DNA of 39,231 nucleotides from contig NZ_BBWZ01000043.1 in NCBI RefSeq assembly GCF_001015055.1, forward strand, positions 1-39,231. The letters run 5' to 3'. A model generated the notes under the pieces. That model had not been told where the DNA came from. It searched no databases and was given only the letters and a program-made list of their open reading frames with translations. Position 1 is the stretch's first letter, and each line of letters starts with the position of its first letter. Both the position numbers and the translations under genes were made by a program. This document shows positions 9,005-17,131 of the stretch, in pieces. The stretch comes from Aneurinibacillus tyrosinisolvens. GTDB lineage: Bacteria; Bacillota; Bacilli; Aneurinibacillales; Aneurinibacillaceae.

Positions 9005-9505
9005 GTGTATTTCTTCACAAAGATTCTGAAAAATATTAGTTCCTATCCACGTCAAAATGGCTTGTCCGTAGCCCTACGTGAAATCGGACGGATCGAGAGA
9101 AGTTTATACACTTTGAAGTGGCTGCAAAGTCCAGAACTTCGCCGGCGAGTTCAAATTGGTTTAAATAAAGTGGAATCAAGGAATTCGCTAGGTCGTGCGG
9201 TATTCTTTAACCGATTGGGTGAGGTACGGGATCGATCGTATAAAGATCAGTTTTATCGGGCGAGTGGACTAACACTGATCGTAGCTGCTATTATCGCATG
9301 GAACACTGTTTATTTATCTCGTGCCGTAGAAACTTTATATGCCAACGGAATGGAAATTCCCGAAGAACACTTAAAACATCTTTCACCGTTAGGTTGGCAA
9401 CACATTAATTTGACAGGTGATTACGTATGAAATTTAAAACAGCGTATCACTCTCGATAATCTTCGCCCCCTTCGTGAGAAGAACATTCAAATTAAGAAAA
9501 GATAA
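9005..9505 (+). pseudogene. tnpA: C-terminal remnant of a second Tn3-family transposase
   Basis: From about 9035 the frame reads SYPRQNGLSVALREIGRIER, then RVQIGLNKVESRNSLGRAVF and HLSPLGWQHINLTGDYV, the last 130 or so residues of a TnpA different from the one at 5725-8698. The conserved Glu of LNKVESRN is present. A TGA at 9428-9430, likely from TGG, interrupts it; beyond, the same frame continues NLKQRITLDNLRPLREK to a TAA at 9503-9505. The N-terminal 85 percent is missing. Its own transposon end follows at 9529. Confidence 0.8.
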
Positions 9506-9528
9506 TCTAAAACAACCGACTATTTTTA

Positions 9529-9566
9529 CTAAACGTACAATTCTCCCGAGATGATACGGTGACCCC
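9529..9566. repeat. 38-bp terminal repeat of the second Tn3-family element
   Basis: Read on the minus strand it begins GGGGTCACCGTATC and ends GTACGTTTAG, 38 bp, matching the Tn3 pattern (GGGG...ACGYTAAG) with one change. It differs from the repeat at 5651-5688, so the two remnants come from different transposons. Confidence 0.7.
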
Positions 9567-9684
9567 TATAACGACATAAAGAAAGGGACTCCCGATTAAT
9601 TAAGGATAATCCTGTTAATACCTTGCTCTGAAGCAATTTAGAATTTATTATGTTTTTAGCATATAAATAGAAACAAAACGGTTA

Positions 9685-12600
9685 TTAAATACTAAAATAA
9701 CATGTTAATTGCAAGCCATAAGTATCCTTTAAATAAGTATCAGTTGCCAAGATAATTTGTTTCATTGAATTTGTAATCTCCGAAATCGAGACTCCTGGCT
9801 GAACAACAGATATTTCAAATTCCGTTTCAAAACCTGATTTAACCATCTTTTTCAACATGTGTAAAGTTTGCAAATCTCCCTTCTCAAACCGTGTTTCATC
9901 GTAGTTTCTCTGTCTCATATTTTCTCGTTCAATCATTCTTTGAACAATTTCTAAGACATTATCATTCCACATAATTGATTTTTCAGCTTGTCCACATACT
10001 TCATAGAGGTCTGAAACACGAGCACCTGGACGTTCCCCGTGTGAGTATTTACAATGGTAGAGGTGAAATACAACTTTTCGCTGTTCCATATCAATTTTGA
10101 CCGAAACTACATCTGCAATTTCCCCAGAACCATCATCATCGAAAATAATATCTGCTGTCTGATCTACAATATGATGTATCGTAGCGTATTGAATTGAATC
10201 AGTCTTTCTTCCTTTTCCTTGAGATTCTGAGTTAATATCGACTCCTAAGTCAGTCCAGTTGATAGCAAATAAAGAATCTAATGGCAATTCTATGCCACTT
10301 TTTGGTTTGATAACTGTTTTCAAATTTTCTTGAACTACTATAATCGTTCCATCGCTTTGTATAAACGATATTTCCGGTGAATAGTCGTACAGATAATTAG
10401 ACATTTTAACAATTTTGCTACCGGATTTGACTAACAACTCCTCACCTTCAATTTGCTTGAAACTGTATGAAGTCTCATTTATAATCTGCTCAAAGATAAA
10501 TTTTCTTTCATTTATCCTAAATTCGAAGCGAAGGTTTCCATCAACTAAACCAGGATTCTTTAATTCTGTTTGAAAAAAAGGAAATGTCTTTTGTTCCTTA
10601 GTGATATATAACTGCTTTGTAGAAGAATTGGAAATTTCAATTAGTTCTGGCAACAAAATTTTATAAGGTACACCATCTGGAAATTCCTTAATAACTTCTA
10701 AAGCGAGTGAATTATTTAATATATAATTGGTGTCAATAGTTTCATCCAAAATCTTCTTCCCTATATTCTGACACCAATCTGTCCAAAAATTTATCCGTTC
10801 TACCCAGCGCATCCAGACTTTTCCTTTATACGAGCATCCAATACTAATGCGTCCCCCATCTTGATATCCATAACCGAATAAATTAGATTTAGTCGAACCA
10901 GACACAACAGCCTCATTGATTCCAGACTTAATATCAGTACCAGCAAACATTCTAAAGCTAATCCTTCCGCTAGGTTGTTGCTTCAACCCTAAAGTTCCAA
11001 TCATCAATCGATTTATTCCATCTAAACTACGATATATTGAATCACCCTTGATTGCTAATGCTTTCGGAAAAATACTTTCCACAAGCTGATTTCCTTTCCC
11101 AGCATCAGTTTCGTTTATATGAATGATTCCATTCTCTTCATCAAAAAACAACACAAAGAAATCATAATCATATTCCACTATATCCTTTTGATCTGACCAG
11201 ACTACTTTTTTTTCAATTTCCTCAATAAAAATGTAAACAGAGTCTTCCTCATTTATTAATGGTGTTGTTCTATCTGAATCCAAAACTTGTTTCCATCCAT
11301 CTACAAAAAATCTTTTTGATTGGTATCGAAACATTCGGGTACTTATTTTCATCTTTAGTTGGGATAGATCTATCTCCTTTACATGGCCTTTTTCAAACTT
11401 ACCAAAGAATTCATTGAGTTCAACTTCTTTATCGATTGCTTGATGAGAATGTATATTAAGAAGTTGATTCCAATCAGAATCTTGACGATATAACTCTTCA
11501 ATCGATTCCTTCAAATCATCCATCGCCACATTTGTAATGAGCTTTGCATTACCTAAATTATTTCCACTTGTTCGAGCGAATCGCCCAATAAATTGAAGTG
11601 TAATTGGAAGGGACTTATATTTATCATGAATTGCCGCAATTTTAAGTGTTGGAATATCTATGCCTTCACCAAACATATCTACACATACCACTATTTTTGC
11701 AATACCATCTTTAACCTGTTTCAAGTATTTATTTCTCTGTGCAAGTGGAATGCCTGTGTGAATTACAACTGGATTATACTCTTTATATTGAGAGTATATT
11801 TTTTCATATAACTCATCAGCACGTTTACGGCTCTTCGCTCTCGCTAGAAGTACATGCTCGTACCCTTGTTCCAGATCTTCCCCCAAATGCTGTATTGCAA
11901 TTTTTGCGATTTCCTCATCAGACTTTCGCTCGTCAAATTCTTGAATTGGATAAAAGTCGATTGGCTTAAAATATCCTGCTTTTTGCGCCAGTGCCAAACC
12001 ATAATTGAAAATTATTTTACCATCAACCTTTTTGCCATCATTTCTAAATGGAGTTGCAGTAAATTGTAGAATCTTCTTTCCTAAAAATCTTTCTCTTACC
12101 GTTCCCCACTCAGGAGCTACGAGATGATGCGCTTCATCAAAGATTACAACTTCTACTTTTTCTACAAGTTTATCCCAAACGGATGAAGGCATTTTCTTAA
12201 TCATACCGGGAGTTGAAACAACTATATTAGCCTCCTCAAGTGCATAAATCATAGTTATTTCATCCTTAACTTCTACTTTTGATTTGTAAAGAAAAGTAGT
12301 CGGATAAATAACTTCATCAGAAATCATTTCTAATTTTCGAAGTATACCGAAATGACTCGCTCCTTCAAAAATTTGTTCCCTCAGGAGATTAGACGGTACA
12401 ATAATTAGTGTTGTAGATATTCTTTCAGAAATAATCGTAGCATACATTGTTTCAGACTTGCCTGTTCCAGTAGGTAAGACAATTGTTGCTGGAGAACTTG
12501 ATGTCGCCCAATGTGCACGAATTGCAGATAATGCTCCAAATTGAGGCAAACGCAAACCAATTTCACCTTGGTTTCGAGATATTCTCTCCTGGTACGCAAA

Positions 12601-12714
12601 TTTCCAACTATCAACAATTTCTTCTCGACTGAAGGTATTACCGTCAGCATCCGTACAGCGACTTAACTTATTTCCACGACCAATTGTTGAGATTATGTTT
12701 TTATACGTCACCAA
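9685..12714 (-). CDS. Large SF2 DEAD/DEAH helicase with putative C-terminal nuclease domain
   Basis: A 1009-residue single-gene superfamily 2 helicase. Motifs visible are the Q-like RLPQFGALSAI (55-65), Walker A LPTGTGKSE (80-88), motif II DEAH (193-196), motif III FTATPFR (218-224), motif V DMFGEGIDIP (346-355) and motif VI QFIGRFART (374-382). The long middle region is unassigned. The tail has a block IADVVSVKIDMEQRKVVF followed by HLYHCKYS at about 884-891, reminiscent of PD-(D/E)XK nucleases. Start is TTG 12714 or GTG 12711, after AAGAAGG; an extended -10 TGTTATAAT lies at 12771-12763. It stands alone between transposon debris and a cell-wall gene. An anti-phage or restriction-like role is inferred from domain make-up and setting; not proven. 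Confidence 0.75.
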   Translation of the reverse strand: MVTYKNIISTIGRGNKLSRCTDADGNTFSREEIVDSWKFAYQERISRNQGEIGLRLPQFGALSAIRAHWATSSSPATIVLPTGTGKSETMYATIISERISTTLIIVPSNLLREQIFEGASHFGILRKLEMISDEVIYPTTFLYKSKVEVKDEITMIYALEEANIVVSTPGMIKKMPSSVWDKLVEKVEVVIFDEAHHLVAPEWGTVRERFLGKKILQFTATPFRNDGKKVDGKIIFNYGLALAQKAGYFKPIDFYPIQEFDERKSDEEIAKIAIQHLGEDLEQGYEHVLLARAKSRKRADELYEKIYSQYKEYNPVVIHTGIPLAQRNKYLKQVKDGIAKIVVCVDMFGEGIDIPTLKIAAIHDKYKSLPITLQFIGRFARTSGNNLGNAKLITNVAMDDLKESIEELYRQDSDWNQLLNIHSHQAIDKEVELNEFFGKFEKGHVKEIDLSQLKMKISTRMFRYQSKRFFVDGWKQVLDSDRTTPLINEEDSVYIFIEEIEKKVVWSDQKDIVEYDYDFFVLFFDEENGIIHINETDAGKGNQLVESIFPKALAIKGDSIYRSLDGINRLMIGTLGLKQQPSGRISFRMFAGTDIKSGINEAVVSGSTKSNLFGYGYQDGGRISIGCSYKGKVWMRWVERINFWTDWCQNIGKKILDETIDTNYILNNSLALEVIKEFPDGVPYKILLPELIEISNSSTKQLYITKEQKTFPFFQTELKNPGLVDGNLRFEFRINERKFIFEQIINETSYSFKQIEGEELLVKSGSKIVKMSNYLYDYSPEISFIQSDGTIIVVQENLKTVIKPKSGIELPLDSLFAINWTDLGVDINSESQGKGRKTDSIQYATIHHIVDQTADIIFDDDGSGEIADVVSVKIDMEQRKVVFHLYHCKYSHGERPGARVSDLYEVCGQAEKSIMWNDNVLEIVQRMIERENMRQRNYDETRFEKGDLQTLHMLKKMVKSGFETEFEISVVQPGVSISEITNSMKQIILATDTYLKDTYGLQLTCYFSI

Positions 12715-12925
12715 ACAATCCCTTCTTTCTGTTATAAATTAACAGCTCATCCTTTTAATTTTATTATAACAGACACAAAGAAACCTTTATGTTAATGTTA
12801 AAACGTTCTTCCATGATTAAATAAACCTGTTCCTAGTTAAAATTAATGTTTCTCTTTATGCTAAACCGGAGAGATTTATTGAGAAAACTAACTTACAAAT
12901 GAGGAACTATCGTAATAAACCTACT

Positions 12926-12952
12926 TAAACTATCCTGCCCCTATAGTTAAAG
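12926..12952 (-). repeat. Hairpin-B-like element, inverted relative to the array
   Basis: On the minus strand it reads TTTAACTATAGGGGCAG then GATAGTTTAAG, close to the array's hairpin B (TTCAACTAACGGGCAG, GATAGTTGAA). It is the only reverse-oriented relative I found. Confidence 0.4.
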
Positions 12953-12980
12953 AAAAAAATCCTGTAAAAACAAGATTTTA

Positions 12981-13040
12981 ATCAAACTTTATTATAAATT
13001 ATCAATCTTTATTTTAAATAATCGAACTTTGTTTTAAATG
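12981..13040. repeat. Three 20-bp tandem repeats (iteron-like)
   Basis: ATCAAACTTTATTATAAATT, ATCAATCTTTATTTTAAATA and ATCGAACTTTGTTTTAAATG follow each other with exactly 20-bp period. Reversed, each carries the AAAGTTTGAT-type motif found three times at 8829-8962. Exact helical-turn spacing suggests a protein-binding array. No gene lies between 12715 and 13150. Confidence 0.65.
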
Positions 13041-13107
13041 AACATTAACGAAAAATTTTATAAAACTCCATACAAACATACTGTTATGTGTTCCTAAAAC
13101 TTGTTTA

Positions 13108-13146
13108 AAAAAGGAAAGCAGATGCTAATCTTCTGCTTTCCTTTTT
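13108..13146. terminator. Intrinsic terminator downstream of the PQQ/LysM gene
   Basis: AAAAAGGAAAGCAGA (13108-13122) pairs perfectly with TCTGCTTTCCTTTTT (13132-13146). The A/T arms give a U-run in both directions. Confidence 0.85.
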
Positions 13147-13150
13147 GAGT

Positions 13151-14773
13151 TTATGTCCTAGATGGGATAATTAGTTTTTGTCCTACATTTATGGGTTTCG
13201 ATGGGTCAATTTTGTTGGTATCCACGATAGCCTGGATACTAACCCCAAACTTTTGTGAGATTTTCCAGAGCGTATCGCCTGATACCACGGTGTAACTTGT
13301 ATTTGCCGGTTGAATAGCTGTTGAAGTTACAGGGATATTCAATTTTTGGCCCACATACAGATACTTTGTCGGATCCAGTTTGTTAGCATCAATAATTGCT
13401 TGAGTGGTTACTCCTAATTTTTGAGCAATCTTCCAGAGTGTATCCCCGGATTGAACTGTATAAGTAGTTATAGATTGAGTAGCTGGCTGTTCTTGTTGAG
13501 CTGGAGCCTGAACAGGTATGATCAGCTTTTGCCCTACATACAGATACTTTGAAGGATCCAGTTTATTGGTATCAATGATGCTCTGGATAGTCACGTTGTA
13601 TTTCTGAGCGATTTTCCACAAGGTATCGCCAGATTGAACAGTGTGGGTTACTGCATTAGTATTAGTCTCAGGTACGGGTGATGGGTTTGTATTTTCGGAT
13701 GCTTTTGCATAGAAATACAAATTCTTATTTGTGTCGATTGCAAGGAAGGCACCGTTGTCCGCAGACAATGGCTGAATTTTCACCCCAGGCTCTGTCATGG
13801 TACGTACAAGCTGTCCAGTCTTGCTGTCCATCCATTTAATCGTACCATCACCATTCACTGCGATATGAGTAGGGGTCACTATGATAGGACCGTTTGAAAA
13901 GGAACCAGTTTTGTATTTCCACAATTGTGCTTTTGTCGTACGGTCGTAGGCTGCGACTTCTCCAGTAGCCGTCTTAGTGAAGATGGTAATTGTATCCATC
14001 TCGAAATCAAAGTTTGCCTGCACTGTGAAATTCCAAAGGGAAGCACCATTGCTTGCATCAAATGCGAGCATTTTATCATAGCTTTTCACATATAACTTGC
14101 CATCTGCATAATTCAATTTTTGTGAATAGTAATCTACATTGCTTGTTGTCCACTGAACTTGTCCGTTTGAAGCATCCAATGAATACATCTTGCGGACCAT
14201 GTCAATCTGGTTATCTGTCACAAAGAAAATGCGTCCATTTCCTATCGCAATATTGCTGTGAGAACTTTCTCGAGTTGGAAGCGAATATTCCCATTTTACT
14301 TCTCCGGTAGAAACGTCAAGAGCTAATACTTTCCCCCCTGCGGTCGCATATAAGGTAGAACCATCCAACACAAAGTTAGCAGCCATATAAGGCTTGCTCC
14401 ACAAAACGGTAGCACCTGTACCGTTATCTTTCAATGTCGTCAATGTCCCATTTGCCTGGAAGAAAAGAAGCCCTTTCACTCCGGAAAAAGAATAATAGGA
14501 AGAATTGGCGTCTGTGGCATATTCCCATTTAATGGAACGGTCTGAAGCGTTGATTGCTGTAATCTTATTGCCTTGCCGTTCAGGAACATAGATTGTTTGG
14601 TTTTGCATAACAGCTTTATCAAATTCATGATATTCCGCCAAGTCTGTTGTAATTTTTTGTTTAAGATCGACATTAAAAGGTACATTTGCCTCTGCCGCCG
14701 ACGCGGAAGCATTTGTTATCCACAAAGCCGATAACAATATAATGCTCAACATATTGCACAGTTTCTTAACCAT
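13151..14773 (-). CDS. Secreted PQQ-like beta-propeller protein with three LysM domains
   Basis: A 540-residue exported protein. The open frame extends upstream, but the start at 14773 (MVKKLCNMLSIILLSALW) gives a classic signal peptide ending near NASASAAEA, with GGAGAGGAAG upstream. Residues about 40-340 contain repeats of the PQQ/YWTD-like type: ASDRSIKWEYATD, VSTGEVKWEYSLP, ASNGQVQWTTSN, ASNGASLWNFTV, RTTKAQLWKYKTG. The C-terminus has three LysM peptidoglycan-binding modules, each with YTVQSGDTLWKI...YVGQKLIIP. It probably anchors to the wall and binds protein or ligand through the propeller; no catalytic motif is seen. Divergent from the plus-strand genes that follow. Confidence 0.85.
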   Translation of the reverse strand: MVKKLCNMLSIILLSALWITNASASAAEANVPFNVDLKQKITTDLAEYHEFDKAVMQNQTIYVPERQGNKITAINASDRSIKWEYATDANSSYYSFSGVKGLLFFQANGTLTTLKDNGTGATVLWSKPYMAANFVLDGSTLYATAGGKVLALDVSTGEVKWEYSLPTRESSHSNIAIGNGRIFFVTDNQIDMVRKMYSLDASNGQVQWTTSNVDYYSQKLNYADGKLYVKSYDKMLAFDASNGASLWNFTVQANFDFEMDTITIFTKTATGEVAAYDRTTKAQLWKYKTGSFSNGPIIVTPTHIAVNGDGTIKWMDSKTGQLVRTMTEPGVKIQPLSADNGAFLAIDTNKNLYFYAKASENTNPSPVPETNTNAVTHTVQSGDTLWKIAQKYNVTIQSIIDTNKLDPSKYLYVGQKLIIPVQAPAQQEQPATQSITTYTVQSGDTLWKIAQKLGVTTQAIIDANKLDPTKYLYVGQKLNIPVTSTAIQPANTSYTVVSGDTLWKISQKFGVSIQAIVDTNKIDPSKPINVGQKLIIPSRT

Positions 14774-14905
14774 TCTTTGCAGTCTTCCTCTCCTTGTATG
14801 TATGGTGTATCGGAATAATAATAGCAGAACAAAAAAAAATGAAATACAGGAAACTAGTGGGATGTTGATGAGTCCTGAGAAGATAAAAATATTATTATAC
14901 AAATA

Positions 14906-15271
14906 TTGATAAAATTTAATGAAATTTATTCCAATATACTTACTGCATTTCAAACTATAATCACAATAATCATTTTTAATATCATCGCTACTTTTATTTC
15001 ATTTATTATCACGCTGATACCAAAAGAATTTAATGAAATAGTGTTTTGCTTATGTACCTCGTTGATTATTTATTCCTTTTATTTGGCTATTTTCTATACC
15101 TTGAGTTTATTTAAGCTTAGTATGAAACCCTTATTAATAGATATAATAGAAAACCGAAGTGAAATTAGAGGATTACTAAATGATTATAGTATGGAGTTAG
15201 AAATTGAGGAATTTTCACCAGAATTGAAAGAAATTGCAATGAATAATTTTAAGAAGAAAAAACGAAATTAG
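14906..15271 (+). CDS. Hypothetical membrane protein, first gene before the repeat array
   Basis: 121 residues from a TTG codon: two or three strongly hydrophobic stretches (ILTAFQTIITIIIFNIIATF and EIVFCLCTSLIIYSFYLAIF) then a charged cytosolic tail ending FKKKKRN. The start is uncertain because no clear ribosome binding site precedes it and a stop lies just upstream, so the N-terminus may be truncated. Very AT-rich, like the cassette genes that follow. A full array repeat follows about 105 bp downstream. Function unknown. Confidence 0.5.
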   Translation: MIKFNEIYSNILTAFQTIITIIIFNIIATFISFIITLIPKEFNEIVFCLCTSLIIYSFYLAIFYTLSLFKLSMKPLLIDIIENRSEIRGLLNDYSMELEIEEFSPELKEIAMNNFKKKKRN

Positions 15272-15376
15272 ATATATACCTCCTAAATCTGATGAAGAAT
15301 ATTGCGTTTAGAATATGTAATCTGTCTTTATATTCCAGCCTTTATGACGCTTTTATTTTTTTTACTAAATAACATT

Positions 15377-15466
15377 TTGTTCAACTAACGGGAATCGTTA
15401 GTGAAGTACGACTGTTACGGCAGTCGTTTTTTATTTGTTCAACTAACGGGCAGAAATGTTGAACAA
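15377..15466 (+). repeat. Array repeat unit 1 (A + terminator + B)
   Basis: Hairpin A (CTAACG GGAAT CGTTAG), terminator ACGACTG TTACGG CAGTCGT with six T, then hairpin B (TTGTTCAAC...GTTGAACAA). TTTGTTCAACTAACGGG occurs twice in direct orientation, 58 bp apart. This is the clearest reference copy. Confidence 0.9.
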
Positions 15467-15514
15467 TCAATTATAATAAAATTAACAAAGAAGAACAAAA
15501 GTTGGTGAAGTAAA

Positions 15515-15988
15515 ATGTTAGGTTTAACTGAAAAAGCAGAGGTCTACAATTTAGGGCTTTATGTTGGACATTTTAAATTATCAGATGTAGTAAACTGGGC
15601 AGATAAGGTAATTTCAGAACTCGATGTTTCGTCCATTCCGAACGAATTATATGATATATCTATGTCTCTTAATAGGAAAATCGATGATGTTGTTAATCTT
15701 TTACACACAGTATCACCAGAAAAACATATTGATTTGGCAACAAAAGTGTTACTTGGTCTCTTTTATAAAGATTTGAATACGTCTCAAAAAGACAGTAGCG
15801 AAATTATTACTTCAATGTATAGGCTTGTTTGGAAACGTGATGTATATGATGATTTATTTTATAGGGTAAACGGTTTAGAAAGCGAATATGAAACTGCTGT
15901 TAATGGTTATGGTGGAGATGTTCAAGATGTAATTAAAGATATTAGTGAATTTCTAAAGGATTATCAGCAATACGGGGAGTTATTTTAA
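15515..15988 (+). CDS. Hypothetical acidic cytosolic protein (array gene)
   Basis: 157 residues, ATG start at 15515, no signal peptide or membrane segment, acidic and helical in character (ELDVSSIPNELYDISMSL, DDVVNLLHTVSPEKHIDL, WKRDVYDDLFYRVNGLE). I do not recognise a family. Size, charge and setting resemble the small immunity-type proteins common in Firmicute accessory loci, but that is inference only. It lies 49 bp after repeat unit 1 and is followed by a degenerate repeat copy, so it forms a complete cassette by itself. Confidence 0.7.
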   Translation: MLGLTEKAEVYNLGLYVGHFKLSDVVNWADKVISELDVSSIPNELYDISMSLNRKIDDVVNLLHTVSPEKHIDLATKVLLGLFYKDLNTSQKDSSEIITSMYRLVWKRDVYDDLFYRVNGLESEYETAVNGYGGDVQDVIKDISEFLKDYQQYGELF

Positions 15989-16011
15989 TGCTTTTTTATT
16001 TCATTAAAGGG

Positions 16012-16079
16012 GATTAATAGCGAAAAATGGCTAGTTTAGCAGCTTTTTTCATTTACTGTACTAATGAGCAGTAGAGTGG
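16012..16079 (+). repeat. Array repeat unit 2, degenerate
   Basis: AAAGGGGATTAATAGCGAAA corresponds to hairpin A, ATGGCTAGTTTAGCAGCTTTTTT to the terminator in parts, and ACTGTACTAATGAGCAG to hairpin B. Order and spacing match unit 1. Confidence 0.6.
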
Positions 16080-16196
16080 AGTAAGGAACATTGAGGATAT
16101 TGGAATATTTATCCAAAATAATTAAGAAAGTATTTATGCTAAGATTTTTACTGGCAATGGGAAGCTTGATAGATAAGGGTACATTTAAAGAAAACG

Positions 16197-16445
16197 GTGA
16201 TGTGTTTTATGGCTGATGTCTTAGTGAATAGTGGCATTCTTGGAGGGGCAATTTTATCAATTATTTTGGGAGTGTACTTATGGAGGAAGGGAGACCCAAA
16301 GGAATCCTTTTGGGAAGCACTGATGGATGTAATAATCGATTTTTTTACATTGCAACTACCAGCTTTTTTTACTTTTCGTGCCTGGGCTGTGTTTTTATGT
16401 CTGATTGGATTTGGAGTATTAATAATAGCAATAGTGGCATGGTAA
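16197..16445 (+). CDS. Small two-TM membrane protein (array gene)
   Basis: Up to 82 residues; possible starts are GTG 16197, ATG 16200 and ATG 16209, and the last (MADVLVNSG) looks natural. Two hydrophobic segments (LGGAILSIILGVYLW and AWAVFLCLIGFGVLIIAIV) flank a short loop with WRKGDPKESFWEALMDV. No family recognised. It is followed directly by repeat unit 3. Function unknown. Confidence 0.6.
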   Translation: MMCFMADVLVNSGILGGAILSIILGVYLWRKGDPKESFWEALMDVIIDFFTLQLPAFFTFRAWAVFLCLIGFGVLIIAIVAW

Positions 16446-16450
16446 TGAGT

Positions 16451-16530
16451 GTTTAAATAATGGGAGTCGTTAGTGAAGTACGGCTGTTACGATAGCCGTT
16501 TTTCTTTTATTTCGTGCTGGGTATTGGTTA
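16451..16530 (+). repeat. Array repeat unit 3
   Basis: Hairpin A is degenerate (ATGGGAGTCGTTAG), the terminator is well kept (CGGCTG TTACGA TAGCCG, T-run) and hairpin B is decayed (TTCGTGCTGGGTATTGG). Confidence 0.75.
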
Positions 16531-16625
16531 TTTTTCCCTTTGTGCAAAATGGCAGTAATCATGTGATAATCAACTGACAGAAAAGAATAAGAGCCATTTA
16601 TTCAAGGGAAAGAGTGGGGAAACAA

Positions 16626-16913
16626 GTGGGTACAGCTAATGCATGGGCTATGGTAATTGTTTGTTGGGTAACTGCTTATGCTTTTATAAGGGCAGGCATT
16701 CATTTTACAGAATACAAACATAAAGAAACGAGATACACAGGTGCTGAGCTTGGGATGGGTGATAATGTCATTATTTATTTTATAACAGGACTGTTTTTTG
16801 AAATGATTGCCCTCCTTCTAAAAATCATGTCATGGAAAATGATAAAGGCGTTGCTAATTGTTATCGGAATTGGATTTGGTACTTTGGGGTTTATTGTCAT
16901 CTCCCATATTTAA
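16626..16913 (+). CDS. Small three-TM membrane protein (array gene)
   Basis: A GTG at 16626 is preferred over the earlier GTG at 16614 because GTGGGGA lies a suitable 5 bases upstream. About 95 residues with three hydrophobic segments: AWAMVIVCWVTAYAFIRAG, NVIIYFITGLFFEMIALLL and ALLIVIGIGFGTLGFIVI. A charged loop EYKHKETRYTGAE lies between the first two. No recognisable family. The next partial repeat is at 16979. Confidence 0.55.
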   Translation: MGTANAWAMVIVCWVTAYAFIRAGIHFTEYKHKETRYTGAELGMGDNVIIYFITGLFFEMIALLLKIMSWKMIKALLIVIGIGFGTLGFIVISHI

Positions 16914-16978
16914 TTTAGGTGAAAAAAATTATGAATCTGTTCAATTTATTACTAAACTAACTGTTTTAATATATTGAT

Positions 16979-17010
16979 GTTATTGAGCTAACGGGAGGTT
17001 AATTTAATAA
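16979..17010 (+). repeat. Array repeat, hairpin B only
   Basis: ATTGAGCTAACGGGAGGTTAA matches the B half (TTCAACTAACGGGCAGGTTAG). A and terminator parts are not recognisable. Confidence 0.55.
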
Positions 17011-17131
17011 TGGTTAATCATGAAAAATTAGATGTAGAATAGGGTTGAACATGGATAAATTGGTTTTTACTGTACAGAGCCTATTTAACTTACAATATTT
17101 ATGATGTATTTTCACTAGGGAGGTATGACCA

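Noticed and set aside
11593..12069. Plus-strand ORFs inside the helicase gene
   Set aside because: They overlap conserved helicase motifs in antisense, have odd composition and lack ribosome binding sites.
12981..13040. Possible CRISPR-like tandem repeat
   Set aside because: Contiguous 20-bp AT-rich repeats without spacers, only three copies and no cas gene.
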